21,908 nt of DNA, from contig QIHK01000047.1 of the NCBI GenBank assembly GCA_003230945.1, forward strand, positions 1 to 21,908, in the 5' to 3' direction. The position numbers and the translations under genes are program-made. Each line of letters begins with the position of its first letter. Positions within the stretch are counted from its first letter, which is position 1. The notes under the pieces are model-generated. The model ran no database searches. It was not told the DNA's origin and was given only the letters and a program-made list of their open reading frames with translations. Shown here piece after piece: positions 14,807-21,337 of this stretch. The stretch comes from Candidatus Kaiserbacteria bacterium. GTDB taxonomy: Bacteria > Patescibacteriota > Minisyncoccia > Phycocordibacterales > Phycocordibacteraceae.

Positions 14807-15202
14807 TTAACGTTTGGACCACTGTTTGCGCTTGCGGGCTTTAACAAGTCCCGGCTTTTTACGCTCTTTAGCGCGAGGATCGCGAGTAACGAACCCGGCG
14901 AGCTTCAGTTTAGCGCGCGTTTCTGGTTCAGACTTCATGATGGCACGAGTCATAGCATGGCGAACGGCATCTGCTTGTGCAGAGACACCGCCACCTTTGG
15001 TATAAGCAGAAACACGGTATCGTTTCGTTGCTTCGGCAACTTCAAATGCCTGAAGAACAACGTGAGCGCGTTCGTCCGTCTTGAAAAATTCTTTTGGACT
15101 TTTTCCGTTAACGGTAACGGAGTTTTCATCTGCCTCGCTCATACGAACATTTGCGATTGCAGTTTTACGACGCCCAACTGATGTGATAAATGATGTAGCC
15201 AT
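14807..15202 (-). CDS. rpsI: 30S ribosomal protein S9
   Basis: Small-subunit protein at the head of the 30S whose C-terminal tail reaches the P-site tRNA. The 131 residues match the family: SVGRRKTAIANVRM at the N-terminus, then YTKGGGVSAQADAVRHAMTRAI, and a very basic C-terminal tail ending KRKQWSKR, with the terminal KR found in bacterial S9. It follows rplM by 7 nt, the conserved L13-S9 operon pair. No Shine-Dalgarno site is seen; a CATAAT hexamer 6 nt before the ATG is probably chance inside the operon. Confidence 0.98.
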   Translation of the reverse strand: MATSFITSVGRRKTAIANVRMSEADENSVTVNGKSPKEFFKTDERAHVVLQAFEVAEATKRYRVSAYTKGGGVSAQADAVRHAMTRAIMKSEPETRAKLKLAGFVTRDPRAKERKKPGLVKARKRKQWSKR

Positions 15203-15209
15203 GATGTAA

Positions 15210-15581
15210 TTATGCTTTTATGATGAGATTTTTCATACGTGGTTTGCGGAGACGATTACGCGGAATCATTCCGTCTACCGTAATACGGACAACTTCCTCT
15301 ATGCCTTTTTTTGCAATCATTTCGTCCATACGTGTCGCGCGCTGTCCACCCGGGTAACCAGTGTAGCGAAGATAAATTTTCCCTTTCATACGTTGACTGG
15401 TGAGATGCAATTTTTTTGCATTCTCAATAGTAACGATGATAGGGTGCGTCCTGTTCTTCATCATAAGTGCAGAGCGTTTACCCAGAAGAGCGTGAGCTGC
15501 TTCACTTGCGACACGACCTAGTGACCGATTCGTTGCATCAATAGTGTAAGTTGTTGGTTCTGGATTTGTAATAGGTGTCAT
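15210..15581 (-). CDS. rplM: 50S ribosomal protein L13
   Basis: Early-assembling large-subunit protein. It has 123 residues, slightly shorter than the usual ~142. IDATNRSLGRVASEAAHALLGK near the N-terminus is the L13 signature (DAxxxxLGRLASxxAxLLRGK). The usual HYRHTGYPGG stretch reads YLRYTGYPGG, and MIPRNRLRKPRMKNL corresponds to GMLPKxxLGRxMxxxL. It lies between rplQ (17 nt upstream) and rpsI (7 nt downstream). The C-terminus is truncated relative to E. coli, ending soon after the GM(L/I)P motif. Confidence 0.97.
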   Translation of the reverse strand: MTPITNPEPTTYTIDATNRSLGRVASEAAHALLGKRSALMMKNRTHPIIVTIENAKKLHLTSQRMKGKIYLRYTGYPGGQRATRMDEMIAKKGIEEVVRITVDGMIPRNRLRKPRMKNLIIKA

Positions 15582-15598
15582 GATAAGTGCAATAAATA

Positions 15599-15952
15599 CT
15601 AGACAAACGCGATATAGGCAAGTTTACGATTATCATTTGAACCACGAAGGGTGCGTTTTACTATACGAGTATAGCCTCCTTCACGAGTAGAGTAACGTGG
15701 TGCAAGTGTATCGAAGATCTTCTTCACAGCCTCGTCATCGCCAAGACGTCTTTTAGTGAGTCGTCGACTCGCAAGTGTATTTTTCTTGCCGTAAGAGACC
15801 AATCGTTCGACGAAAGGACGAAGTTCTTTTGCTTTTGCTTCAGTGGTCGAAATACGTTCTTCGAGCACCAACGATCGCGCCAACGATCGCAAAAGTGAAC
15901 GACGCTGGTTAGATGGTCTATTGAATCTTCGTGAGTGTGCTCGTTGTGACAT
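15599..15952 (-). CDS. rplQ: 50S ribosomal protein L17
   Basis: Large-subunit protein near the peptide tunnel exit. It has 117 residues. The N-terminus carries RFNRPSNQRRSLLRSLARSLVLEERISTTEAKAKELRPFVERLVSYGK, matching the family pattern LgRxxxxRxAllrnLaxsLixheRIxTTxaKAkElRpxxEkLItxak. The C-terminal part with GGYTRIVK is also typical. It follows rpoA by 19 nt, as in the classical alpha operon, and is followed by rplM. No Shine-Dalgarno site is visible. Confidence 0.97.
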   Translation of the reverse strand: MSQRAHSRRFNRPSNQRRSLLRSLARSLVLEERISTTEAKAKELRPFVERLVSYGKKNTLASRRLTKRRLGDDEAVKKIFDTLAPRYSTREGGYTRIVKRTLRGSNDNRKLAYIAFV

Positions 15953-15971
15953 ACGTAATGCTGAATACTAA

Positions 15972-16916
15972 CTATTTTTTAAGAATAAGACCATGTTGGG
16001 CGAGAGCAACAGAAATCTCTTCAATTGCTTTATCGCCAATACCGTCAATTTCGCCAAGGGCATCTGCGGTCTTTCTGATAAGGCCAGTGGCACTTTTAAT
16101 GCCAGCGCCTTCAATGGCGGTAACGATACGTGTTGAAAGTTCAAGATCCGAAATTTTTATCTTTGATATATCTTGAGTGCTATTTTTATCTTCAATATCA
16201 GAACCATCAACAGCTACTTCAGGGGCACTCTCCTGAAAACCAATAATTGACTTGAGTTGGTGAATCATAGTCTCGATAGATTGTTCGAGAGCTTCACGCG
16301 GGCCAATAGTACCATTGGTCTCTATAAAGATACGTAGGCGATTGAAATCGGTACGATCACCGACACGCATATTCTCTACCTCATAGTTCACACGGCGAAT
16401 AGGAGTAAAGGTCGCATCAAGGGCGATGGTACCAATATCAACTTTCTCTTTGGTGAGCATCTCACGAGCTACGTAACCAAGACCGCGTTCAATAGTTGCC
16501 TCAAGCTCAATTTCTCCTTTTTTAGAAAGATCAGCAATGTGTTGATCTGGATTTGCAATCTCAACTTGTGATGGGAGATTGAAATCTTTTGCAGTGACCG
16601 TATTGGCACCTTTAACTGAAAGCGAGATAGTTTGTGGTTCATCACCATGAAGAACAAAGTGCACACGCTTTAGATTCAAAAGTATCTCCATAACAGTCTC
16701 ATGTATGCCTTCTATAGTGGCAAATTCATGTGCAATATCTTCAATTTTCACTTGCGTGACCGTTGCCCCGGGAAGCGAAGAGAGAATAATTCGGCGAAGA
16801 CTATTGCCGAGTGTATGACCGTACCCTGGGTACAATGAATCAATCTCATAAATGCCTTGTACGCCCTCTTCAGAGACAATACGTGGCTTACTAGGAAGTG
16901 TGATGTGGTATTCCAT
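15972..16916 (-). CDS. rpoA: DNA-directed RNA polymerase subunit alpha
   Basis: The alpha dimer scaffolds RNA polymerase assembly. Its 314 residues are within the normal range. The N-terminal domain contains YGHTLGNSLRRIILSSLPGA, the beta/beta' assembly region, and VRMGDRTDFNRL-like residues. A linker of about 25 residues with acidic content (around 230-248) leads to the C-terminal helix-hairpin-helix domain. In that domain the UP-element-binding Arg (E. coli R265) appears conserved in LELSTRIVTAIEGAG. The second DNA-contact turn reads GIGDKA, where E. coli has LGKKS, so the Lys is kept. Promoter upstream-element recognition is therefore plausible. It follows rpsD by 29 nt. Confidence 0.99.
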   Translation of the reverse strand: MEYHITLPSKPRIVSEEGVQGIYEIDSLYPGYGHTLGNSLRRIILSSLPGATVTQVKIEDIAHEFATIEGIHETVMEILLNLKRVHFVLHGDEPQTISLSVKGANTVTAKDFNLPSQVEIANPDQHIADLSKKGEIELEATIERGLGYVAREMLTKEKVDIGTIALDATFTPIRRVNYEVENMRVGDRTDFNRLRIFIETNGTIGPREALEQSIETMIHQLKSIIGFQESAPEVAVDGSDIEDKNSTQDISKIKISDLELSTRIVTAIEGAGIKSATGLIRKTADALGEIDGIGDKAIEEISVALAQHGLILKK

Positions 16917-16945
16917 AACTCAATCGTAATTACCTTGATTAAAAA

Positions 16946-17560
16946 TTACCTCGTATAGAACGAGAGTACCATGACGAGGTCACCTGCCGGATCCGCCGAG
17001 GCGGCCGTAGGAAGTGCCGTAATGCCACCCTCCATAGATTTCGGATTCCAGGAAAGCCATGAAGGGAGTGGGCGCTCCATGAAGCGCTCGTTAAAGCCAA
17101 TAAGTACTCCGTGTGTTTTCGATCCTTCGCGTATCGAGATGCGATCACCTACAGAGAGCGCGTGCGATGGAACGCGTATTTTCTTGCCTCCTACGAGAAC
17201 ATGACCGTGAGCTACCATCTGGCGTGCTCCACGGCGCGTGGAAGTAAGACCAAGTCGCCAGACCACGTTATCAAGACGGAGTTCAAGAATCTCGTGGAGG
17301 CGTTCTGCAGGCTTAATTTTTTTAACGAGAAGTGATTTATTTACATAATTACGGAACTGTTTCTCGGGAAGTCCGTAAGTAATACGTACTTTTTGTTTCT
17401 CGAGCATTTGTTTACCGTATTCGCTTTGCCTCCGACGACGTCGGCGGCGTTTATTTTTTTCGCTACGATCAGCAGACAGCGCAAACTTCTGCGTTTGTGC
17501 TTTTTCAAAGACACTCGCACCGAGACGTTTAGCTATTTTATATCGTGGTCCAGTTTTCAT
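16946..17560 (-). CDS. rpsD: 30S ribosomal protein S4, zinc-free type
   Basis: Primary 16S-binding protein that nucleates 30S assembly. It has 204 residues. The S4 RNA-binding core is clear (LELRLDNVVWRLGLTSTRRGARQMVAHGHVLVGGKKI), preceded by YGLPEKQFRNYV. The N-terminal region lacks the cysteines that bind zinc in C+ S4 proteins; there is no Cys in the whole protein. Instead there is a run of seven arginines (about 38-44) before QSEYGKQMLEKQKVR. The C-terminus ends VLSFYTR, like the usual IVEFYSR. It lies 15 nt after rpsK and 29 nt before rpoA. In E. coli S4 is the alpha-operon translational repressor; no such site is evident here. Confidence 0.98.
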   Translation of the reverse strand: MKTGPRYKIAKRLGASVFEKAQTQKFALSADRSEKNKRRRRRRRQSEYGKQMLEKQKVRITYGLPEKQFRNYVNKSLLVKKIKPAERLHEILELRLDNVVWRLGLTSTRRGARQMVAHGHVLVGGKKIRVPSHALSVGDRISIREGSKTHGVLIGFNERFMERPLPSWLSWNPKSMEGGITALPTAASADPAGDLVMVLSFYTR

Positions 17561-17575
17561 AGGCAGTATAGAAGA

Positions 17576-18010
17576 TTATACACGGCGCGGCTTAGGTGGG
17601 CGCGGACCGTTATGTGGAATTGGTGTTGCATCTTTAATAGAACGAATTTGTACACCCTTACTAGAGAAAGCACGTATAGCTGATTCACGACCTGAGCCAA
17701 CACCACGAATAATAATTGATGCCTCCTTCAGACCTATTGCCGCACTTTTTTCTCCAAGAAGCTCACCAACTTTTGCAGCTGCATACGGGGTAGATTTACG
17801 TGCACCTGAAAAACCAAGTGCTCCAGCAGAAGATGAAATAATTGCATTACCCTTCTCGTCAGTGAGTGTGGCTTTGGTATTATTAAAAGTAGCTTCAATA
17901 TGAAGTATTCCTTTTTCAAGACGGCGTTTTGAAATCTTTGAAAGAGCCCGGGCTTTACGTCCCTGGTCCAATCCACGCCCTCTTTTCCTAACGATACGTT
18001 TTTTCCCCAT
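17576..18010 (-). CDS. rpsK: 30S ribosomal protein S11
   Basis: Platform protein of the small subunit near the E site. The 144 residues are slightly longer than the usual ~129, because of a basic N-terminal extension (KKRIVRKRGRGLDQGRKARALSKISKRR). The core has GILHIEATFNNTKATLTDEKGNAI (usual GxaHIxaxFNNTxvtxTDxxGnxi) and STPYAAAKVGE. The C-terminal end KDATPIPHNGPRPPKPRRV matches the conserved DxTPIPHNGCRPPKRRRV with Cys replaced by Pro. It lies 31 nt after rpsM and 15 nt before rpsD. Confidence 0.98.
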   Translation of the reverse strand: MGKKRIVRKRGRGLDQGRKARALSKISKRRLEKGILHIEATFNNTKATLTDEKGNAIISSSAGALGFSGARKSTPYAAAKVGELLGEKSAAIGLKEASIIIRGVGSGRESAIRAFSSKGVQIRSIKDATPIPHNGPRPPKPRRV

Positions 18011-18041
18011 ATAATAAGTGGTAAATAAATTTAATTATGAA

Positions 18042-18422
18042 TTAAGTTTTCTCAAGTGAACGACGACCTGAGGTCATAGTCTTTCTGACATTGCCTCGCC
18101 GTGTGCGAGAATTTGTTTTTGTACGCTGATTCCGCACGGGAAGCCCTCTTTCGTGACGAGTGCCACGGTAACTACGAATATCTTTAAGACGTTTGATATT
18201 CTGACCAATTTCGCGACGAAGTTCACCTTCAATAACAAATGTTTCAGAGAGTGAACGTATTTGTTGTTCTTCCTCAGGAGTGAGATCCTTACCTTTTTTT
18301 GTTGGCTCTATATTTGCTTTTTTCAAAATTTCAAGAGCACGCATATGACCGATGCCAAAAATAGACGGCAACGCATATGCGAGATGCTTTTCGTCTGAGA
18401 TGGTTACACCGGCTATACGCAT
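18042..18422 (-). CDS. rpsM: 30S ribosomal protein S13
   Basis: Head protein of the 30S that makes intersubunit bridges and contacts P-site tRNA with its C-terminal tail. The 126 residues begin MRIAGVTISDEKHLAYALPSIFGIG (usual MaRIAGVdIPxxKrvxxALtxIyGIG). RSYRGTRHERGLPVRNQRTKTNSRTRRG is the conserved C-terminal RNA-binding segment (YRGxRHrxGLPVRGQRTKTNARTRKG). It lies 30 nt after rpmJ and 31 nt before rpsK. Confidence 0.99.
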   Translation of the reverse strand: MRIAGVTISDEKHLAYALPSIFGIGHMRALEILKKANIEPTKKGKDLTPEEEQQIRSLSETFVIEGELRREIGQNIKRLKDIRSYRGTRHERGLPVRNQRTKTNSRTRRGNVRKTMTSGRRSLEKT

Positions 18423-18452
18423 GATAAAAATTAGATAAATTAAATATAAAAA

Positions 18453-18569
18453 CTAGCCCTGGCGTGCCTTACGACGGGGGTTCTTCTTATTAATACGATA
18501 AAGCGTCCCTCCACGACGGACGAGTTGATCTCCTGCCTGTTGTTTCTTAATTGATGCACGAACTTTCAT
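18453..18569 (-). CDS. rpmJ: 50S ribosomal protein L36, zinc-free type
   Basis: A 38-residue gene read from ATG at 18569-18567 to TAG at 18455-18453. The product begins MKVRASIKKQQAGDQLV and ends RKARQG, both hallmarks of bacterial L36 (MKVRASVKK...RQG). The position between infA and rpsM is the conserved one. The usual C-x2-C...C-x4-H zinc ligands are absent: the protein has no Cys or His, so it is the C- (zinc-independent) form. L36 binds 23S rRNA near the peptidyl transferase region. No Shine-Dalgarno site is seen upstream, which is AT-rich. Confidence 0.96.
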   Translation of the reverse strand: MKVRASIKKQQAGDQLVRRGGTLYRINKKNPRRKARQG

Positions 18570-18606
18570 TCTATTTGAAAATTAACCAACTAGTTTAATA
18601 ACTATC

Positions 18607-18879
18607 TTAAGATAGACGACGTACAATACGTGCTCGTCCTCCATAAGGGTCGAGCACCATTTCTACCTGATCTCCCATAAGAACTCTTATACGATGCAAT
18701 CGCATCTTACCCGCGAGGTAAGCGAGCAAAAGCTCTCCTTCCCTCTCTTCGGTTTCAGCAGGAACTTCTGTCTGCTCTGCTACATTTTCTGTGGCAGGCA
18801 AACGAACGCGAAAAAGAGAACTCGGCAACACTTCTTCAACGATGCCGATCGCTGTTTTTTTTTCTTCGTCGTCATTCAT
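18607..18879 (-). CDS. infA: Translation initiation factor IF-1 with an acidic insertion
   Basis: IF-1 is an OB-fold protein that occupies the 30S A site during initiation. The N-terminal GIVEEVLPSSLFRVRL (12-27) corresponds to GxVxExLPNaxFRVEL. GELLLAYLAGKMRLHRIRVLMGD (48-70) corresponds to the usual G..vLAHisGKMRxxxIRIlxGD, and DPYGGRARIVRR corresponds to the C-terminal SPYDLtrGRIxxR. At 90 residues it is longer than the usual ~72, because about 20 mostly acidic residues (about 28-47, ENVAEQTEVPAETEEREG) stand in the loop between two OB-fold strands. It precedes rpmJ by 37 nt. The classical upstream genes secY, adk and map are replaced by the surface-protein gene, whose stop lies 39 nt away. 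Confidence 0.93.
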   Translation of the reverse strand: MNDDEEKKTAIGIVEEVLPSSLFRVRLPATENVAEQTEVPAETEEREGELLLAYLAGKMRLHRIRVLMGDQVEMVLDPYGGRARIVRRLS

Positions 18880-18918
18880 GCCTGTACTAGAATAATGTAA
18901 CAGAATGCTGAAATATCG

Positions 18919-20160
18919 TCAATTCTGTGAGGTCGCCGGTAGCACTGAAATGGTGATAGATGATGGGTCTTTAGGAAAAGTCTTCTTCCAAAAAGGACGC
19001 AAAATCAATACCGCCCGTTTTACTTCAGGATAATTAGTGAGAACAACCTCTGCTTCAGCGCGCGTTTTCCCTGCTACGGCTGCAGCAATGCGCGGTGCAT
19101 TAACCGTGTAGAGAATTGAAGTTGTGCCAGAAAGTGTAAAGTTGAAATTAGTATCTGAGGAATTTGGAATACCTGAAACACTCGCTAAAGTAAGACCGGT
19201 AGTAGTATCAAGTGTGACTGGGTTCCCTTGATAATCGAGAGCAGAAACTGAACTGGCGATTGCTTTAGCAAGCGCTGCACTTGGGAAGACAACTGCTGTA
19301 ACGGTTCCTTCTTCTTTTACATCAACCATACCGGTTGTTGACGACGGTACAGGAGTTAATTCTTTGTACGTAGTACGTATAGCTCCTGATAAAAGAACAT
19401 ACCCTACAGGAACTTGTGATTGAATACTTTTCCCTAAATCTGATGAGAGAGCAGTCATAAGAGCAGTCACTGCATTCTTCTCAGCAGAAGAACTCATAGT
19501 CGGAATATTTCCAGAAGCACCTCCAGTCATAGACTCTGTTGAACGAGCATATACTTTACTTGCAAGACTTGTACCCGCTAGTCCTGGAAGAGTGAAGGAT
19601 GACGGTCCAATGTTATATATGCTACTTGGTTGATCGGCGTAAACTGTTATTCGAGTACTTCCTGGTTTAGAGGTAGTTCCTGCTGGCACTTTTATTGATT
19701 TACGAATTCGAAATACGAGACCTGCCGTATTAGCGAATCGTGTTTTTGTAACAAGTCTCTGTACCTTCGATTGTGTATTGTAGACAGTAACAATACCGGA
19801 AGCTATTGAAGATACTTTTTTATTACCAGTCCCTTGAACAGTTTGTGAGGCGACTTTCTTTGTTGAGATAACTTCAAATGGCAAGTCACCAGAACTACGA
19901 GTAGCCGTAAAAGATCCTTGTACTATTGCTGAGGCGGAGTTTGGAGTTATTTCAACCTTGGCACCGGAAAAATAGAATAAAGCACCAATAGAAATAGCAA
20001 TAACGATGGTAAATCCTATAAGGGTTGTATAGGGGAATTTCGGAGAACGTGGCGAGAGACGAAGTGGTTGTCGTCCCCTCTCTGAAGGGGATTCATTGAA
20101 TTGTTGTTGATCCATATCTCGACGACGAGATGGAGGGATGATGTCATCTAGTTTACGCAT
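18919..20160 (-). CDS. Single-pass surface protein of the CPR 'baseplate J/gp47-like' type
   Basis: 413 residues. A Pro/Arg-rich cytoplasmic N-terminus (about 1-42, with DDIIPPSRRRDMD) precedes one transmembrane helix (about 43-65) and a large exported part. The exported part begins GAKVEITPNSASAIVQGSFTA and contains GIVTVYNTQSKVQRLVTKTRF, RIRKSIKVPAG, then VYADQPSSIYNIGPSSFTLPGLAGT and ARSTESMTGGASG. These phrases resemble those of proteins often auto-annotated 'baseplate J/gp47 family' in Parcubacteria genomes, recognised from memory and not by search. The exported domain has a Ser/Thr/Val/Gly-rich, beta-like composition. It follows the FtsA/PilM-like gene by 65 nt and precedes infA. An extended -10 (TGTTATACT) ends 7 nt before the ATG. 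Function unknown; a phage or secretion-system role is not implied. Confidence 0.75.
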   Translation of the reverse strand: MRKLDDIIPPSRRRDMDQQQFNESPSERGRQPLRLSPRSPKFPYTTLIGFTIVIAISIGALFYFSGAKVEITPNSASAIVQGSFTATRSSGDLPFEVISTKKVASQTVQGTGNKKVSSIASGIVTVYNTQSKVQRLVTKTRFANTAGLVFRIRKSIKVPAGTTSKPGSTRITVYADQPSSIYNIGPSSFTLPGLAGTSLASKVYARSTESMTGGASGNIPTMSSSAEKNAVTALMTALSSDLGKSIQSQVPVGYVLLSGAIRTTYKELTPVPSSTTGMVDVKEEGTVTAVVFPSAALAKAIASSVSALDYQGNPVTLDTTTGLTLASVSGIPNSSDTNFNFTLSGTTSILYTVNAPRIAAAVAGKTRAEAEVVLTNYPEVKRAVLILRPFWKKTFPKDPSSITISVLPATSQN

Positions 20161-20167
20161 GAGTCTC

Positions 20168-20176
20168 AGTATAACA
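20168..20176 (-). promoter_or_regulatory. Candidate surface-protein extended -10 promoter, leaderless
   Basis: Minus-strand TGTTATACT, a TGN extension plus a 5/6 -10 hexamer, ending 7 nt before the ATG at 20160. No -35 at the proper distance. Confidence 0.4.
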
Positions 20177-20225
20177 ATGTCTTCTCATATACCTATTGTG
20201 GAAAGTGTACAATTAAATTTTTACT

Positions 20226-21266
20226 TTAAATATCATCATGTCCGTGCTCCGACCAATAGAGTGTCATGAGTAAAAGAGGAAGGTCGGGAGACGCTTCGGT
20301 ACCTGTCTTAACAAGGGCTATATGACTTGGAAGTACTGTAACAATTTTTGGCGGTGCTTCGGTAAGCCATAGACTGCCGAGATTTGCTTTATCGAGTGTT
20401 TCTTTAATTATAGAGGCCTTGTTTGGTTCCGCGATTAAGAAAATGGTGCGAGGAAGCGGAAACCGCTTTGCTATTTCAGCGAGACTTTTTGTAACATCTT
20501 GTACCCATTCAGAATTCCCTTCTTCACTACTTTTTGCTTCAGTGGTGGCGCGAAGACGTCCCTTACGAATAAGAGATATAACAATTTCTGGTCCAGAGGC
20601 ATCAAGTACGAGTGCATTACGTTCATGTTTAAAAGCAGTTCTGAGAGCTTGGTAACGTAGTGAACTCCCAGCGATAGAGAGAACTCGCTTGGTATGGAAA
20701 AGAGCACCGAGAGCCACTGCGATAAGCCGAGCTACTGATTCATCAATAAATGAGGTGAGAACGATAACCGTCGCACGACGTACCGTCTTCCCAATAGGAT
20801 TGGGTATTTCATACCCATTGAGCATCACCGCAATAACACTCTCATCAACCAACATCTTTCCTTCAGGTGTGGTGGTGGAATTCTTAACTGCCTCAGCAAG
20901 TATATGTCGTGTAAAGGTAAAAGTTTTTTTATCTTCAAATCGTTCAGTGCGCATTATAGTTTTCTGCCAAGGGGCACTAATTGACACGAGTATAGATGAA
21001 ATATTTCCATGCCCAACAGCTCGGTATAGTGCTGGAGCTCCCTCACGAATAAGAGCTTCACCAAGAGTAGTAAGCGCGCGCGCCATAGCTTTTTCATGAG
21101 ACTCATCGGTGCCTATTGCGATTTCAACTCGTTTTGTATAGACCATAGTTGGCGCTGCTTTCTCAGAAAAATGTACGTACCCACCGGCGACTGACGCAGC
21201 GCCAACATCTACAAATACTATTGATTCAGTTTTAGATTGTTTTAAAAGATGAGTGAACCAAGACAT
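20226..21266 (-). CDS. Putative actin-like ATPase, distant FtsA/PilM-type
   Basis: 346 residues, soluble, with no transmembrane segment. The N-terminal SIVFVDVGAASVAGGYVHF resembles a phosphate-1 loop of the actin/Hsp70/FtsA fold (usual DiGtssiKa). VIAVMLNGYEIPNPIGK resembles the FtsA/PilM segment just before the second half of the fold, and NALVLDASGPEIVISLIRKGRL resembles a phosphate-2 loop (usual vDiGaxxTxixi). The order and spacing fit FtsA/PilM, but no segment is close enough for a firm family call, and the phosphate loops lack some usual Gly/Thr residues, so ATP binding is unproven. The next gene encodes a membrane-anchored surface protein, so a cytoplasmic partner role is inferred. TATACT ends 7 nt before the ATG. 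Confidence 0.6.
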   Translation of the reverse strand: MSWFTHLLKQSKTESIVFVDVGAASVAGGYVHFSEKAAPTMVYTKRVEIAIGTDESHEKAMARALTTLGEALIREGAPALYRAVGHGNISSILVSISAPWQKTIMRTERFEDKKTFTFTRHILAEAVKNSTTTPEGKMLVDESVIAVMLNGYEIPNPIGKTVRRATVIVLTSFIDESVARLIAVALGALFHTKRVLSIAGSSLRYQALRTAFKHERNALVLDASGPEIVISLIRKGRLRATTEAKSSEEGNSEWVQDVTKSLAEIAKRFPLPRTIFLIAEPNKASIIKETLDKANLGSLWLTEAPPKIVTVLPSHIALVKTGTEASPDLPLLLMTLYWSEHGHDDI

Positions 21267-21273
21267 TAGTTAA

Positions 21274-21309
21274 AGTATACGATATAGAAGCACTAAAAAA
21301 CTATCGCAA
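21274..21309 (-). promoter_or_regulatory. Candidate promoter(s) of the actin-like gene
   Basis: Two overlapping readings on the minus strand. TATACT (21274-21279) ends 7 nt before the ATG without a clear -35. Alternatively TTGCGA (21304-21309), a 17-nt spacer and TATATC (21281-21286) would start transcription about 7 nt before the ATG. Both give no or almost no leader. Confidence 0.35.
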
Positions 21310-21337
21310 TAGGTGAATTCTTTTTTAAAAGTCATAC

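Noticed and set aside
18919..20160. Reading the 'baseplate J'-like protein as prophage
   Set aside because: No other phage gene is nearby, it has an N-terminal membrane anchor, and it is embedded among core housekeeping genes.
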